Assembly (NCBI GenBank): GCA_009936775.1
Contig: JAACDW010000126.1
Location: forward strand, 1-35,073
Length of the DNA stretch: 35,073 nucleotides
Source: Pseudomonadota bacterium
GTDB lineage: Bacteria; Pseudomonadota; Gammaproteobacteria; Pseudomonadales; Azotimanducaceae
Direction of reading: 5' to 3'
Positions within the stretch are counted from its first letter, which is position 1, and each line of letters opens with the position of its first letter. The notes beneath the pieces were generated by a model. The model saw nothing but the letters and a program-made list of their open reading frames with translations. It searched no databases and was not told where the DNA came from. The translations under genes were made by a program, and so were the position numbers. Positions 27,519 through 35,073 of the stretch are shown piece by piece.

Positions 27519-29123
27519 TTAGCCCAGCACCTCTTCATCTTTCACCACCGGTGGGTGAGTGAATGAGTGATAGGGGGCGGGCGAAGGCAAGGTCCACTCC
27601 AGACCTTTCGCGCCTTCCCAAGACCGATCTGCAGCAGGCGCACCCGAGCGAATCGACTTGATAATTACGTAGAGGAAAAACACCTGAGACAAGCCAAAAA
27701 TGAACGCTCCGACGCTGGAAATCATGTTGAAATCCGCAAACTGCAGCGGATAGTCCGGGATGCGTCGGGGCATACCCGCCAAGCCAGAGAAGTGCTGCGG
27801 AAAGAAGGTGACGTTGACACCCACAAAGGACAGCCAGAAATGAATCTTGCCTAAGGTCTCGTCATACATCTTACCTGTCCACTTCGGAAACCAGAAATAC
27901 ACAGCCGCAATGATGGAAAACAAGGCGCCAGGAACCAATACGTAGTGGAAGTGTGCAACCACGAAATAGGTGTCGTGGTACTGATAATCCACCGGCGTAA
28001 TCGCCAACATTAGCCCTGAGAAACCACCCATGGTGAACAGCACAACGAAGGCTATGGCAAACAGCATAGGCGTTTCAAACGTCATGGACCCGCGCCACAT
28101 GGTGGATATCCAGTTGAAGACTTTCACCCCGGTGGGCACGGCAATCAGCATGGTGCTGTACATAAAGAACAGCTGTCCAGCCAGGGGCATACCTACCGTG
28201 AACATGTGATGCGCCCAAACGATAAACGACAAGAACGCGATGGAGGCGACGGCGTATACCATGGAGGTGTAGCCGAATAACCGTTTGCGCGCAAAGGCCG
28301 GAATAATATGAGAGACAATGCCGAATGCCGGCAAAATCATGATGTATACCTCGGGATGCCCGAAGAACCATAAAATGTGCTGGAACATTACCGGATCACC
28401 ACCACCGGCGGCGTTGAAGAAGCTGGTATTAAAGTGGATGTCGAACAGCATCATCGTTACCGCACCAGCAAGTACTGGCATTACGGCAATCAGCAAGTAA
28501 GCGGTGATCAACCAAGTCCATACGAACATTGGCATTTTCATCAGCGTCATACCCGGCGCGCGCATGTTCAAGATGGTCGCGATGATGTTAATGCTACCCA
28601 TAATAGAGGATGCACCCATCAGGTGGACGGCAAAAATAAAGTACGTTACCGAAGGTGGCGCATAGGTCGTAGACAGGGGCGCATAGAAGGTCCAGCCAAA
28701 GTTAGGGCCGCCGCCTTCCATGAACAGTGTCGAAATCATCATGCCGAAAGCAAAGGGCAGAATCCAAAACGACAGGTTGTTCATACGCGGTAGAGCCATA
28801 TCTGGCGCACCGACCTGCATGGGTACCAGCCAATTCGCCAAGCCCACGAAAGCGGGCATAATGGCTCCGAAAACCATAATCAGCCCGTGATTGGTCGTCA
28901 TCTGGTTGAAAAATTCTGGCTGCACAAACTGCAAGCCTGGCTGGAACAATTCCGCCCGAATCACCAGCGCCAGCACCCCACCAATCAAGAACATGGCGAA
29001 ACTGAACCAGAGGTACAGCGTGCCAATGTCTTTGTGATTGGTAGTAAACAGCCAACGCTTCAGGCCCTTGGCTGGACCGTGGGCGTGGTCGTCGTGATGA
29101 TCTGCATGAATAACTTCGCTCAT
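27519..29123 (-). CDS. coxA: Cytochrome c oxidase subunit I
   Basis: 'WLFTTNHKDIGTLYLWF', 'HPEVYIMILPAFGIVSHI', 'WAHHMFTVGMP', 'HDTYFVVAHFHYVL'. Confidence 0.98.
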   Translation of the reverse strand: MSEVIHADHHDDHAHGPAKGLKRWLFTTNHKDIGTLYLWFSFAMFLIGGVLALVIRAELFQPGLQFVQPEFFNQMTTNHGLIMVFGAIMPAFVGLANWLVPMQVGAPDMALPRMNNLSFWILPFAFGMMISTLFMEGGGPNFGWTFYAPLSTTYAPPSVTYFIFAVHLMGASSIMGSINIIATILNMRAPGMTLMKMPMFVWTWLITAYLLIAVMPVLAGAVTMMLFDIHFNTSFFNAAGGGDPVMFQHILWFFGHPEVYIMILPAFGIVSHIIPAFARKRLFGYTSMVYAVASIAFLSFIVWAHHMFTVGMPLAGQLFFMYSTMLIAVPTGVKVFNWISTMWRGSMTFETPMLFAIAFVVLFTMGGFSGLMLAITPVDYQYHDTYFVVAHFHYVLVPGALFSIIAAVYFWFPKWTGKMYDETLGKIHFWLSFVGVNVTFFPQHFSGLAGMPRRIPDYPLQFADFNMISSVGAFIFGLSQVFFLYVIIKSIRSGAPAADRSWEGAKGLEWTLPSPAPYHSFTHPPVVKDEEVLG

Positions 29124-29132
29124 GACTATTCC

Positions 29133-30266
29133 TTACTGACCGTTAGATAAATTTATGACGTCTTGTGGTTGGGACATATCCCCCACATCGTTACCGAACG
29201 CATTGCGCTGGTAATGTACGACCGACGCGAGCTGCGCCGAGTCAAGTTGTTTGCCGAAAGCCTGCATCGCCGTGCCGGCGACGCCGTTGATGACCAAACT
29301 CAGGTGATCGTCGCGTGGACCCTGAGCGACAGCCGAACCAGCAATGGCAGGAAACACGGGAGCCACGCCTTCACCGTTGGCCAAATGACAGGAAGCGCAG
29401 TACGTGCCGTATACGGCCTCACCTTGTGCCATCAGCTCTTCGTGAGTCAGGGCATCAGCGATGCTCTCTTGGCGAACACTTTCGGACGTTACTCTGGAGG
29501 CATACCAAGCATCGAATTCCGCTTCTGGCATTACTTCCAGAACAATTGGCATAAAGCCATGGTCTTTCCCGCACAGCTCGGTGCACTGACCGCGGTAAAT
29601 GCCCGGCTCCTCGACTATGGTCCAAAGCTCGTTCAGCATGCCGGGCACCGCGTCGCGCTTGATGCCGAAGTCCGGCACCCACCAAGCATGAATTACATCC
29701 TCTGCTGTGATCAAAAACCGCACTTTGCGGTTGGTCGGTATGCGCAGGTACTCGTCAACCTCTAGGAGATAATTTTCTGCCTTCGCCGATTGGTTATAGA
29801 TCTCGTCTCTTGGTGTCGACATCACGGAGAAAAACGACAGGGTGTTATTGTAATCGTCATCAAGATACTTGTACTGCCACTTCCACTGATAGCCGCGCAC
29901 CTCGATCGACATGTCTTCACCGCCGGTGTCGTACATGGCGACCAGCACTTGGGTCGCAGGAATTGCCATTACGATCAAAATTAATGTAGGCACGATGGTC
30001 CAAGCCAGCTCAAGTTTCGTGCTTTCGTGAAAAGTCGCGGGCTCAACGCCCTTTGATTTGCGGTGCGCGAAAACCGACCAAAACAGCACACCTAAAACCA
30101 CCACACCGATGGCTACGCATATCAGGAAGATGGTCATGTGCAGGTCGTAGACTTGGCGGCTGATATCCGTCACGCCAACGCGAAGATTCAATTCGTCTGC
30201 GGTGGCAATGCCCGCCGACAACAAGGCTGCTATTCCACCAAAAATGCGCAAAAGCTGATGTTTCAT
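29133..30266 (-). CDS. coxB: Cytochrome c oxidase subunit II with C-terminal cytochrome c domain
   Basis: CuA motif 'GQCTELCGKDHGFMP'; C-terminal 'GTYCASCHLANGEGVAPVFPAIAGS' (CxxCH). Confidence 0.97.
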   Translation of the reverse strand: MKHQLLRIFGGIAALLSAGIATADELNLRVGVTDISRQVYDLHMTIFLICVAIGVVVLGVLFWSVFAHRKSKGVEPATFHESTKLELAWTIVPTLILIVMAIPATQVLVAMYDTGGEDMSIEVRGYQWKWQYKYLDDDYNNTLSFFSVMSTPRDEIYNQSAKAENYLLEVDEYLRIPTNRKVRFLITAEDVIHAWWVPDFGIKRDAVPGMLNELWTIVEEPGIYRGQCTELCGKDHGFMPIVLEVMPEAEFDAWYASRVTSESVRQESIADALTHEELMAQGEAVYGTYCASCHLANGEGVAPVFPAIAGSAVAQGPRDDHLSLVINGVAGTAMQAFGKQLDSAQLASVVHYQRNAFGNDVGDMSQPQDVINLSNGQ

Positions 30267-30527
30267 TCTGCTCTGTCTCTCTAGCTAAATTCGCGTTGCA
30301 TGATCAGCCCAATTCGATCCGGGCAGCATTGCGTCAGGGCTGCGCTCTTTTCAACGCAACGAGCCTCACACATGTTGTAGCGATATCGGGAGATCACTCA
30401 GTCGCCTACGCAACGAGGTGGTTTGATAAAAACCTTGCCTTGGTTTAACGCCTTGTCTTCGCCTTCGGTCCCTTCTCCTCCCGAAAACAAAAGCAAACAT
30501 TAAACCCTAGGCCACGCTAGGTTGGCT

Positions 30528-30553
30528 GCTCACGAGAACTGACTCTTGTGAGC
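30528..30553. repeat. Inverted repeat in yheV-coxB intergenic region
   Basis: GCTCACGAG (30528-30536)-AACTGACT-CTTGTGAGC (30545-30553), 9 bp arms with one G-T pair. Confidence 0.6.
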
Positions 30554-30646
30554 GCTCGGAGTATAGCAGTCAGCGACCGATCGGCAACTCGTAGGAGGCA
30601 TGAAACTTGGACAATTCCAACTATTTAGCCCGTCTTTCTCGTCATT

Positions 30647-30940
30647 TCAGGAGGATTTTGGCGGTGTTAGATCGAGTATTCTTACTGCATCTATTTTGTT
30701 CGTGGTTTGCCGGCTTTTTTCGTACCGCGCGCGCGGCAGCGGCGCGGTTACTGCGGGTGTTTCTGGGTCTAGGGCTTCGGTGAAACCGCAGGCAACACAG
30801 CGCCTGCGAATGGCTTGGGTCGGCAGCTCGTTAATGTCCGCTGCTGCTGACTCGGTATCAACTGGCTCAATTAAGGTGCGATCTGCCTCTTGACAGGCCG
30901 GGCAAACCGCGCCAGATATAAAACGCCTCGTCTTTTTCAT
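30647..30940 (-). CDS. YheV-like putative zinc-ribbon protein
   Basis: 'RRFISGAVCPACQEADRT ... RRRCVACGFTEALDPE' with two CxxC pairs; N-terminus resembles YheV. Confidence 0.75.
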   Translation of the reverse strand: MKKTRRFISGAVCPACQEADRTLIEPVDTESAAADINELPTQAIRRRCVACGFTEALDPETPAVTAPLPRARYEKSRQTTNKIDAVRILDLTPPKSS

Positions 30941-31019
30941 CTCGCAGGGTGCTCCTTAGCGGGCATTATACTGTTCTGTCCATGAGGCTTAGCTGCTACT
31001 GACGCTGGCAGCATGACGC

Positions 31020-31871
31020 TCAACTGCTGAGTTGGCTGCGCAAAGTCTGATAGACCGCCTCTGTTGCGGGTTGCCGACCTAGCCATATTCGATAGCTTTC
31101 CGCTGCTTGCTCCACCAACATGCCCAAGCCATCTGCACTCATGGCGGCACCGCATTGCGCCGCCCAAGCAGCAAAATGGGCGCTCGGACCATAGCTGAGA
31201 TCGTAGCAGAAGCGATGGGCCAAGAGGTTTGTTGGCAACATTTGTAGCAACTCTGACGCGTTATCCAACAAGCCAATAGACGTGCTGTTTAAAATCGCGT
31301 CCACCCTGGGTGGCGCAGTATCTAGCTGTGACCAAGTCAGTGCTTCAAGGCGCGTTGACACATCCGCATCGAAATGTTGTATCAACGTCTGCGCATTTTT
31401 CAGTGTGCGATTGGCAATAAAAATTTTCTCCACCCCTGCATTTAACAGCGGCTGGACAATGCCACGGCAAGCCCCGCCAGCGCCCAGTATTAGAACGCTC
31501 AGACTCCGCAGGGTCACGCCATGACGTACTTCAATATCGCGCACCATGCCAACACCGTCGGTGTTGAAGCCAACAATGCGCTGTTCGCGCAGCGCTAGCG
31601 TGTTGACCGCACCGGCCGCAGCAGCCAATGGGTCCAGCTCATCGGCGAAAGTATGGGCGTCCTGTTTAAATGGCACCGTTACGTTCAAACCCGTCCCGCC
31701 CTGCTGAAAAAAGTCCTGCGCCCGAGACGCGAACTGTCCTCGAGGAAACAAATAGCGCTGATAGTCCACCGCGTCACCACAGGCGCTGGCAAAGGCGGCG
31801 TGAATGGTGGGCGACAGCGAGTGGGCAATCGGGTTGCCTGCTACGCCGAGCCTATAGGGTTCTGAGGTCAA
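31020..31871 (-). CDS. aroE: Shikimate dehydrogenase
   Basis: 'RLGVAGNPIAHSLSPTIHAAFA', 'GLNVTVPFKQDA', 'GFNTDGVGMVRDIE', 'ILGAGGACRGI'. Start TTG (31871). Confidence 0.96.
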   Translation of the reverse strand: MTSEPYRLGVAGNPIAHSLSPTIHAAFASACGDAVDYQRYLFPRGQFASRAQDFFQQGGTGLNVTVPFKQDAHTFADELDPLAAAAGAVNTLALREQRIVGFNTDGVGMVRDIEVRHGVTLRSLSVLILGAGGACRGIVQPLLNAGVEKIFIANRTLKNAQTLIQHFDADVSTRLEALTWSQLDTAPPRVDAILNSTSIGLLDNASELLQMLPTNLLAHRFCYDLSYGPSAHFAAWAAQCGAAMSADGLGMLVEQAAESYRIWLGRQPATEAVYQTLRSQLSS

Positions 31872-32428
31872 CTGGATGCCTCACGAACCACCGTACCATC
31901 AAGATTGATGATCGCACTGGCCCCTGTGTATCCGCTGGTGTGCCCTGGCACCACAAGATCCACCTCGCCAACAAACTGGTCCGTGGCCTGTGCAAAACTG
32001 CGCACTAGCACAGCGCCAGCCCGGTTCAGCGAGGTAGAGACCATCGGGCCGCCAAATGCCGCCGCGATTTGCCTTGCTTGCTGATGGTCGGGCACTCGGC
32101 AAGCAACAGTGCTGTGCTCTCCCTTGATGGTTTGCGGATAGGCTGCACCCGGCAGCAGCCAAGTGACATGGCCGGGCCAGCTGGCCAAAACCTGTGCTCG
32201 AACGGGCTCCTCCAATGCTGTCAAAGCCTCTTCAAAGGCCGCGGCGCAGGCACCGATCAGCAGCATTCCCTTGGCAGACTCACGGCCTTTAATAGCCAAA
32301 ATCCGCTCGACGGCGCGCGTATTGTTAGGGTCACAGGCCAAGCCCCAAACGCCTTCAGTAGCATGCGCAATGACGCCACCCGATTGCAGGCAGAGTGCGG
32401 CATCTGCCACGCCTGCCTCCACAGTCAC
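31868..32428 (-). CDS. tsaC: Threonylcarbamoyl-AMP synthase (Sua5/YciO/YrdC family)
   Basis: 'GGVIAHATEGVWGLACDPNNTRAVERILAIKGRESAKGMLLI', 'WPGHVTWLLP', 'MVSTSLNRAG'. Start GTG (32428). Confidence 0.93.
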   Translation of the reverse strand: MTVEAGVADAALCLQSGGVIAHATEGVWGLACDPNNTRAVERILAIKGRESAKGMLLIGACAAAFEEALTALEEPVRAQVLASWPGHVTWLLPGAAYPQTIKGEHSTVACRVPDHQQARQIAAAFGGPMVSTSLNRAGAVLVRSFAQATDQFVGEVDLVVPGHTSGYTGASAIINLDGTVVREASS

Positions 32429-32925
32429 GACGTCAAAGACGCCTGTACTGACTCGTTTTGAGCCTCAACCTTGGCGCGGTTGTCGCTGCGGTCTTGAACC
32501 ACGGTCTGATGCAGGGCGTCATCTGCTACGGCCAGTATTTGCGCAGCAAGATAGGCCGCGTTTTTCGCACCAGCCTTGCCGACGGCAACAGTGGCAACGG
32601 GAATGCCGCCGGGCATCTGCACCGTTGAAAGCAACGCGTCAAAGCCCTGCAACGGCCCGCTGTCGATGGGCACGCCGATCACAGGGCGCTGTGTGTGTGC
32701 AGCGACCGCACCGGCCAAGTGCGCTGCCATGCCTGCGGCACAGATAAACACGCGGCAGCCACGCTCTTCAGCGTCTTGCACGTAGGCCTGTGTGCCTGCT
32801 GGAGTTCGATGCGCGCTAGTCACTTTCACCTCATAATGGATGCCGAGCGTTTGCAACATCGATGTTGTTGACTGCATGACGGGCCAATCGGACTCGGACC
32901 CCATTAAAACCGCTACCCAACTCAT
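32425..32925 (-). CDS. purE: 5-(carboxyamino)imidazole ribonucleotide mutase
   Basis: '[37 protein letters not shown]', '[25 protein letters not shown]'. Confidence 0.96.
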   Translation of the reverse strand: MSWVAVLMGSESDWPVMQSTTSMLQTLGIHYEVKVTSAHRTPAGTQAYVQDAEERGCRVFICAAGMAAHLAGAVAAHTQRPVIGVPIDSGPLQGFDALLSTVQMPGGIPVATVAVGKAGAKNAAYLAAQILAVADDALHQTVVQDRSDNRAKVEAQNESVQASLTS

Positions 32926-32942
32926 TCGCTTCTCCGACCTAC

Positions 32943-34049
32943 CTACAGCACGCGAATATACCCGTCAGGTCCCTGCCGAACAAATCCGCTGAGCTGTAAT
33001 TCCACCAAACTTTGACTGCCCTGCTGTGGATCAAGGGCTGCAAGCACCGATATTTCATCTAACTGTCGAGGCTCAACCGCAAGCGCAGCAAGCACAGCAG
33101 CGGTGCCAGCCCCTAGCTCCGAGGCGGCATTATCAGCGGCCGCCCGTTGATTCGGTTTGGGCGCCAATTGCCAACCCATCTCTTCTGCCACCTCCTGGGC
33201 ATTGGTGACCAGGGCTGCGCCCTGACGAATAAGCCGATGACATCCAGCGCTTAGGGGGCTGAACGCGGAACCAGGCACCGCACAAACATCGCGGCCTTGC
33301 TCCAAGGCCAATCGCGCGGTAATCAAGGAGCCACTGTGCTCGCCAGCCTCCACCAAGAGCGTCAACTCAGACAGACCACTGATTAGGCGGTTACGCTCGG
33401 GAAACTGATAGGGCCGCGGTGGCAGGGCCGTGGGGTACTCGGACACGAGCAACCCTCCTGCTGCTAAAATCGACAGGGCTAAGCGCCGATGCTGGCGCGG
33501 ATAAAGGTGCTCAAAACCCGCCCCCAACACCGCAACCGTGCGCCCTGCGTTGGCGCTAAGAGCGCCACGATGCGCCGCGGCATCGATACCCAAGGCGAGG
33601 CCGCTCACAATGGTCCGTCCGCTGGCGGCCAATTCGGCTGCCATCGTCTTGGCAAGGGTGCGGCCCGCAGTGGTGCATTTGCGCGCTCCCACCACGGCCA
33701 CGCAGCAATCCTCTAGCGCCCTCAGATCGCCAACGCAGAAGAGTACGAGCGGAGGGTCGGGAATACTCCTCAGCAAGGCTGGATAAGTCGCATCGAATAG
33801 GCCCACTGCCACAAACTCAGCATTGCCAAAAAACGCGGGCAAGTAAGCCTCTTGCGCAAATGCGCTCACCGGTTTGTTGCGCTTGGCATGCAATTCCGGT
33901 TGCGCGCTAGATTGCAGCGCCTGCCGCGGCGATGCCTGCTGCCCCAGCCAACTTGCGATCGCCTGCCGCGGCCACTGGGTTAACAGCGCGCAAAGCCGTC
34001 GGGTGGCTGCAGTACATACGAGTGTTGGGCCAGACATAAATAGCAACAT
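32943..34049 (-). CDS. dprA: DNA-processing protein DprA (Smf)
   Basis: 'VAVVGARKCTTAGRTLAKTMAAELAASGRTIVSGLALGIDAAAHRGAL', 'SEYPTALPPRPYQFPERNRLISGLSELTLLVEAGEHSGSLITARLALEQGRDVCAVPGS'. Start uncertain (34136, 34049 or 34037). Confidence 0.95.
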   Translation of the reverse strand: MLLFMSGPTLVCTAATRRLCALLTQWPRQAIASWLGQQASPRQALQSSAQPELHAKRNKPVSAFAQEAYLPAFFGNAEFVAVGLFDATYPALLRSIPDPPLVLFCVGDLRALEDCCVAVVGARKCTTAGRTLAKTMAAELAASGRTIVSGLALGIDAAAHRGALSANAGRTVAVLGAGFEHLYPRQHRRLALSILAAGGLLVSEYPTALPPRPYQFPERNRLISGLSELTLLVEAGEHSGSLITARLALEQGRDVCAVPGSAFSPLSAGCHRLIRQGAALVTNAQEVAEEMGWQLAPKPNQRAAADNAASELGAGTAAVLAALAVEPRQLDEISVLAALDPQQGSQSLVELQLSGFVRQGPDGYIRVL

Positions 34050-34213
34050 CGTTACCAATAGTCCTCCATTCAGCCTGATGCTCGCAGGGCCAGCTACCAA
34101 CAATGTCTCGAATGTCTGTGCGAGAAGGCTCGCCAAGGCGTTATACTCGCTGGCTTCAAATCAACTGCAGGCCATTGGTCAGCAAAGTCGGCTAAAACAA
34201 ACGACCTCAAAAA

Positions 34214-34708
34214 ATGCCCTTATTGAAAATTCTGCATCATCCAGATCCTCGCCTGCGCACCAAGGCCACTGCGGTAAGCACTTTTGATGAGGTCTTGAGT
34301 GAATTCACGCACAACCTGCTCACCACTATGTATGCCGCACCAGGTATTGGCTTGGCGGCCACCCAAGTCAACGTGCACAAACGGGTGATCGTGGTAGACA
34401 TCAGTGAAGAAAAAAACCAGCCCCATGTGCTGGTGAACCCGGTACTGGAGCCATATGGCGACAAAATTAAGGGCGAAGAAGGCTGTTTATCGGTGCCGGA
34501 TATCTTTGACGCGGTAGAGCGCTTTGCGTATGTGAGGGTGAGCGCTCAAGATGTGCATGGAGAGCCGCTGGAATTCACTGCCGACGGCATGCTGTCCATT
34601 TGCATCCAGCACGAGTGCGATCACCTTGAGGGCAAGTTATTTGTCGACTACCTGTCGAGCCTGAAGCGCGGGCGCATCAGCAAGGCGCTACGCGAGCGAG
34701 CCAAGTAA
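34214..34708 (+). CDS. def: Peptide deformylase
   Basis: 'GIGLAATQVNVHKRVIVVD', 'EEGCLSVPDIF', 'ICIQHECDHLEGKLFVDYLS'. Confidence 0.97.
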   Translation: MPLLKILHHPDPRLRTKATAVSTFDEVLSEFTHNLLTTMYAAPGIGLAATQVNVHKRVIVVDISEEKNQPHVLVNPVLEPYGDKIKGEEGCLSVPDIFDAVERFAYVRVSAQDVHGEPLEFTADGMLSICIQHECDHLEGKLFVDYLSSLKRGRISKALRERAK

Positions 34709-35073
34709 TTGACGCAGCCAGCGTTAAGGCTAGCCTTTGCCGGTAGCCCAGAATTCGCTGCGACGATTCTGTCCACGCTACAGGCATCGCGGTTTCCCTG
34801 TGGGCTGGTACTTACCCAACCGGATCGACCCAGCGGCAGAGGGCGTAAGCTGATCCCAAATGCGGTAAAAAAAATAGCCGACGAACAGGCTTTGACCCTA
34901 CTACAGCCAACGAGCCTGAAACACATCGAGACAGTTGCACAGCTTCAGGCATTTGCGCCAGATGTTCTGATCGTGGCGGCCTATGGTCTGTTACTGCCAC
35001 AAGCGGTATTGGCTATTCCTACATATGGTTGCCTCAACGTGCACGCCTCGCTACTGCCGCGATGGCGGGGCGC
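34709..35073 (+). CDS. fmt: Methionyl-tRNA formyltransferase, 5' portion (truncated by window end)
   Basis: Own translation from TTG 34709, right after the def TAA: 'LTQPALRLAFAGSPEFAATILSTLQASRFPCGLVLTQPDRPSGRGRKLIPNAVKKIA...DVLIVAAYGLLLPQAVLAIPTYGCLNVHASLLPRWRG'. Not in the ORF track because there is no in-window stop. Confidence 0.95.
   Translation, partial: MTQPALRLAFAGSPEFAATILSTLQASRFPCGLVLTQPDRPSGRGRKLIPNAVKKIADEQALTLLQPTSLKHIETVAQLQAFAPDVLIVAAYGLLLPQAVLAIPTYGCLNVHASLLPRWRG

Noticed and set aside
29163-29765. 200 aa plus-strand ORF opposite coxB
   Set aside because: Antisense to coxB with its CuA and CxxCH motifs; no plausible product.
32163-32747. 194 aa plus-strand ORF opposite tsaC/purE
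   Set aside because: Spans two confident minus-strand genes; Arg/Pro/Ala-rich shadow composition.
1-35073. CRISPR arrays, prophage or transposon remnants, toxin-antitoxin pairs, tRNA/rRNA genes, biosynthetic megaclusters
   Set aside because: No regularly spaced repeats, mobile-element or NRPS/PKS proteins, or cloverleaf-like segments recognised by eye; a tRNAscan, CRISPRCas and antiSMASH run would be needed to exclude them formally.

Overview
The window reads as a gene-dense, mostly core chromosomal segment of a proteobacterium. It is probably a marine-type gammaproteobacterium, inferred from synteny and protein style. I support about 36 protein-coding genes and saw no tRNA, rRNA, CRISPR array, transposase, integrase or prophage genes. 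Main blocks: a metabolic stretch (class III aminotransferase, SDR, alr, esterase, NAD-binding protein); a predicted PPOX-like lipoprotein, a CDP-alcohol phosphatidyltransferase and a polytopic membrane protein; serine hydrolase, M20 peptidase, LLM/F420-type oxidoreductase and tesB; arfB; dsbA, cytochrome c4, engB, polA, DUF2782; egtB-egtD (ergothioneine); an aa3-type cytochrome c oxidase locus with assembly genes (SCO, ctaB, ctaA, a Sco-like paralog, surf1, DUF2909, coxC, cox11, coxA, coxB); yheV-like, aroE, tsaC, purE, dprA; and def with a truncated fmt running off the right edge. I found no convincing wholly new multi-gene system. The best leads are a Sco-like protein in the cox locus that keeps CxxxC but has Pro where Sco has the distal His, egtBD directly downstream of the cox-assembly genes, a predicted lipid-anchored split-barrel protein, and repeated non-ATG starts at overlapping gene junctions.
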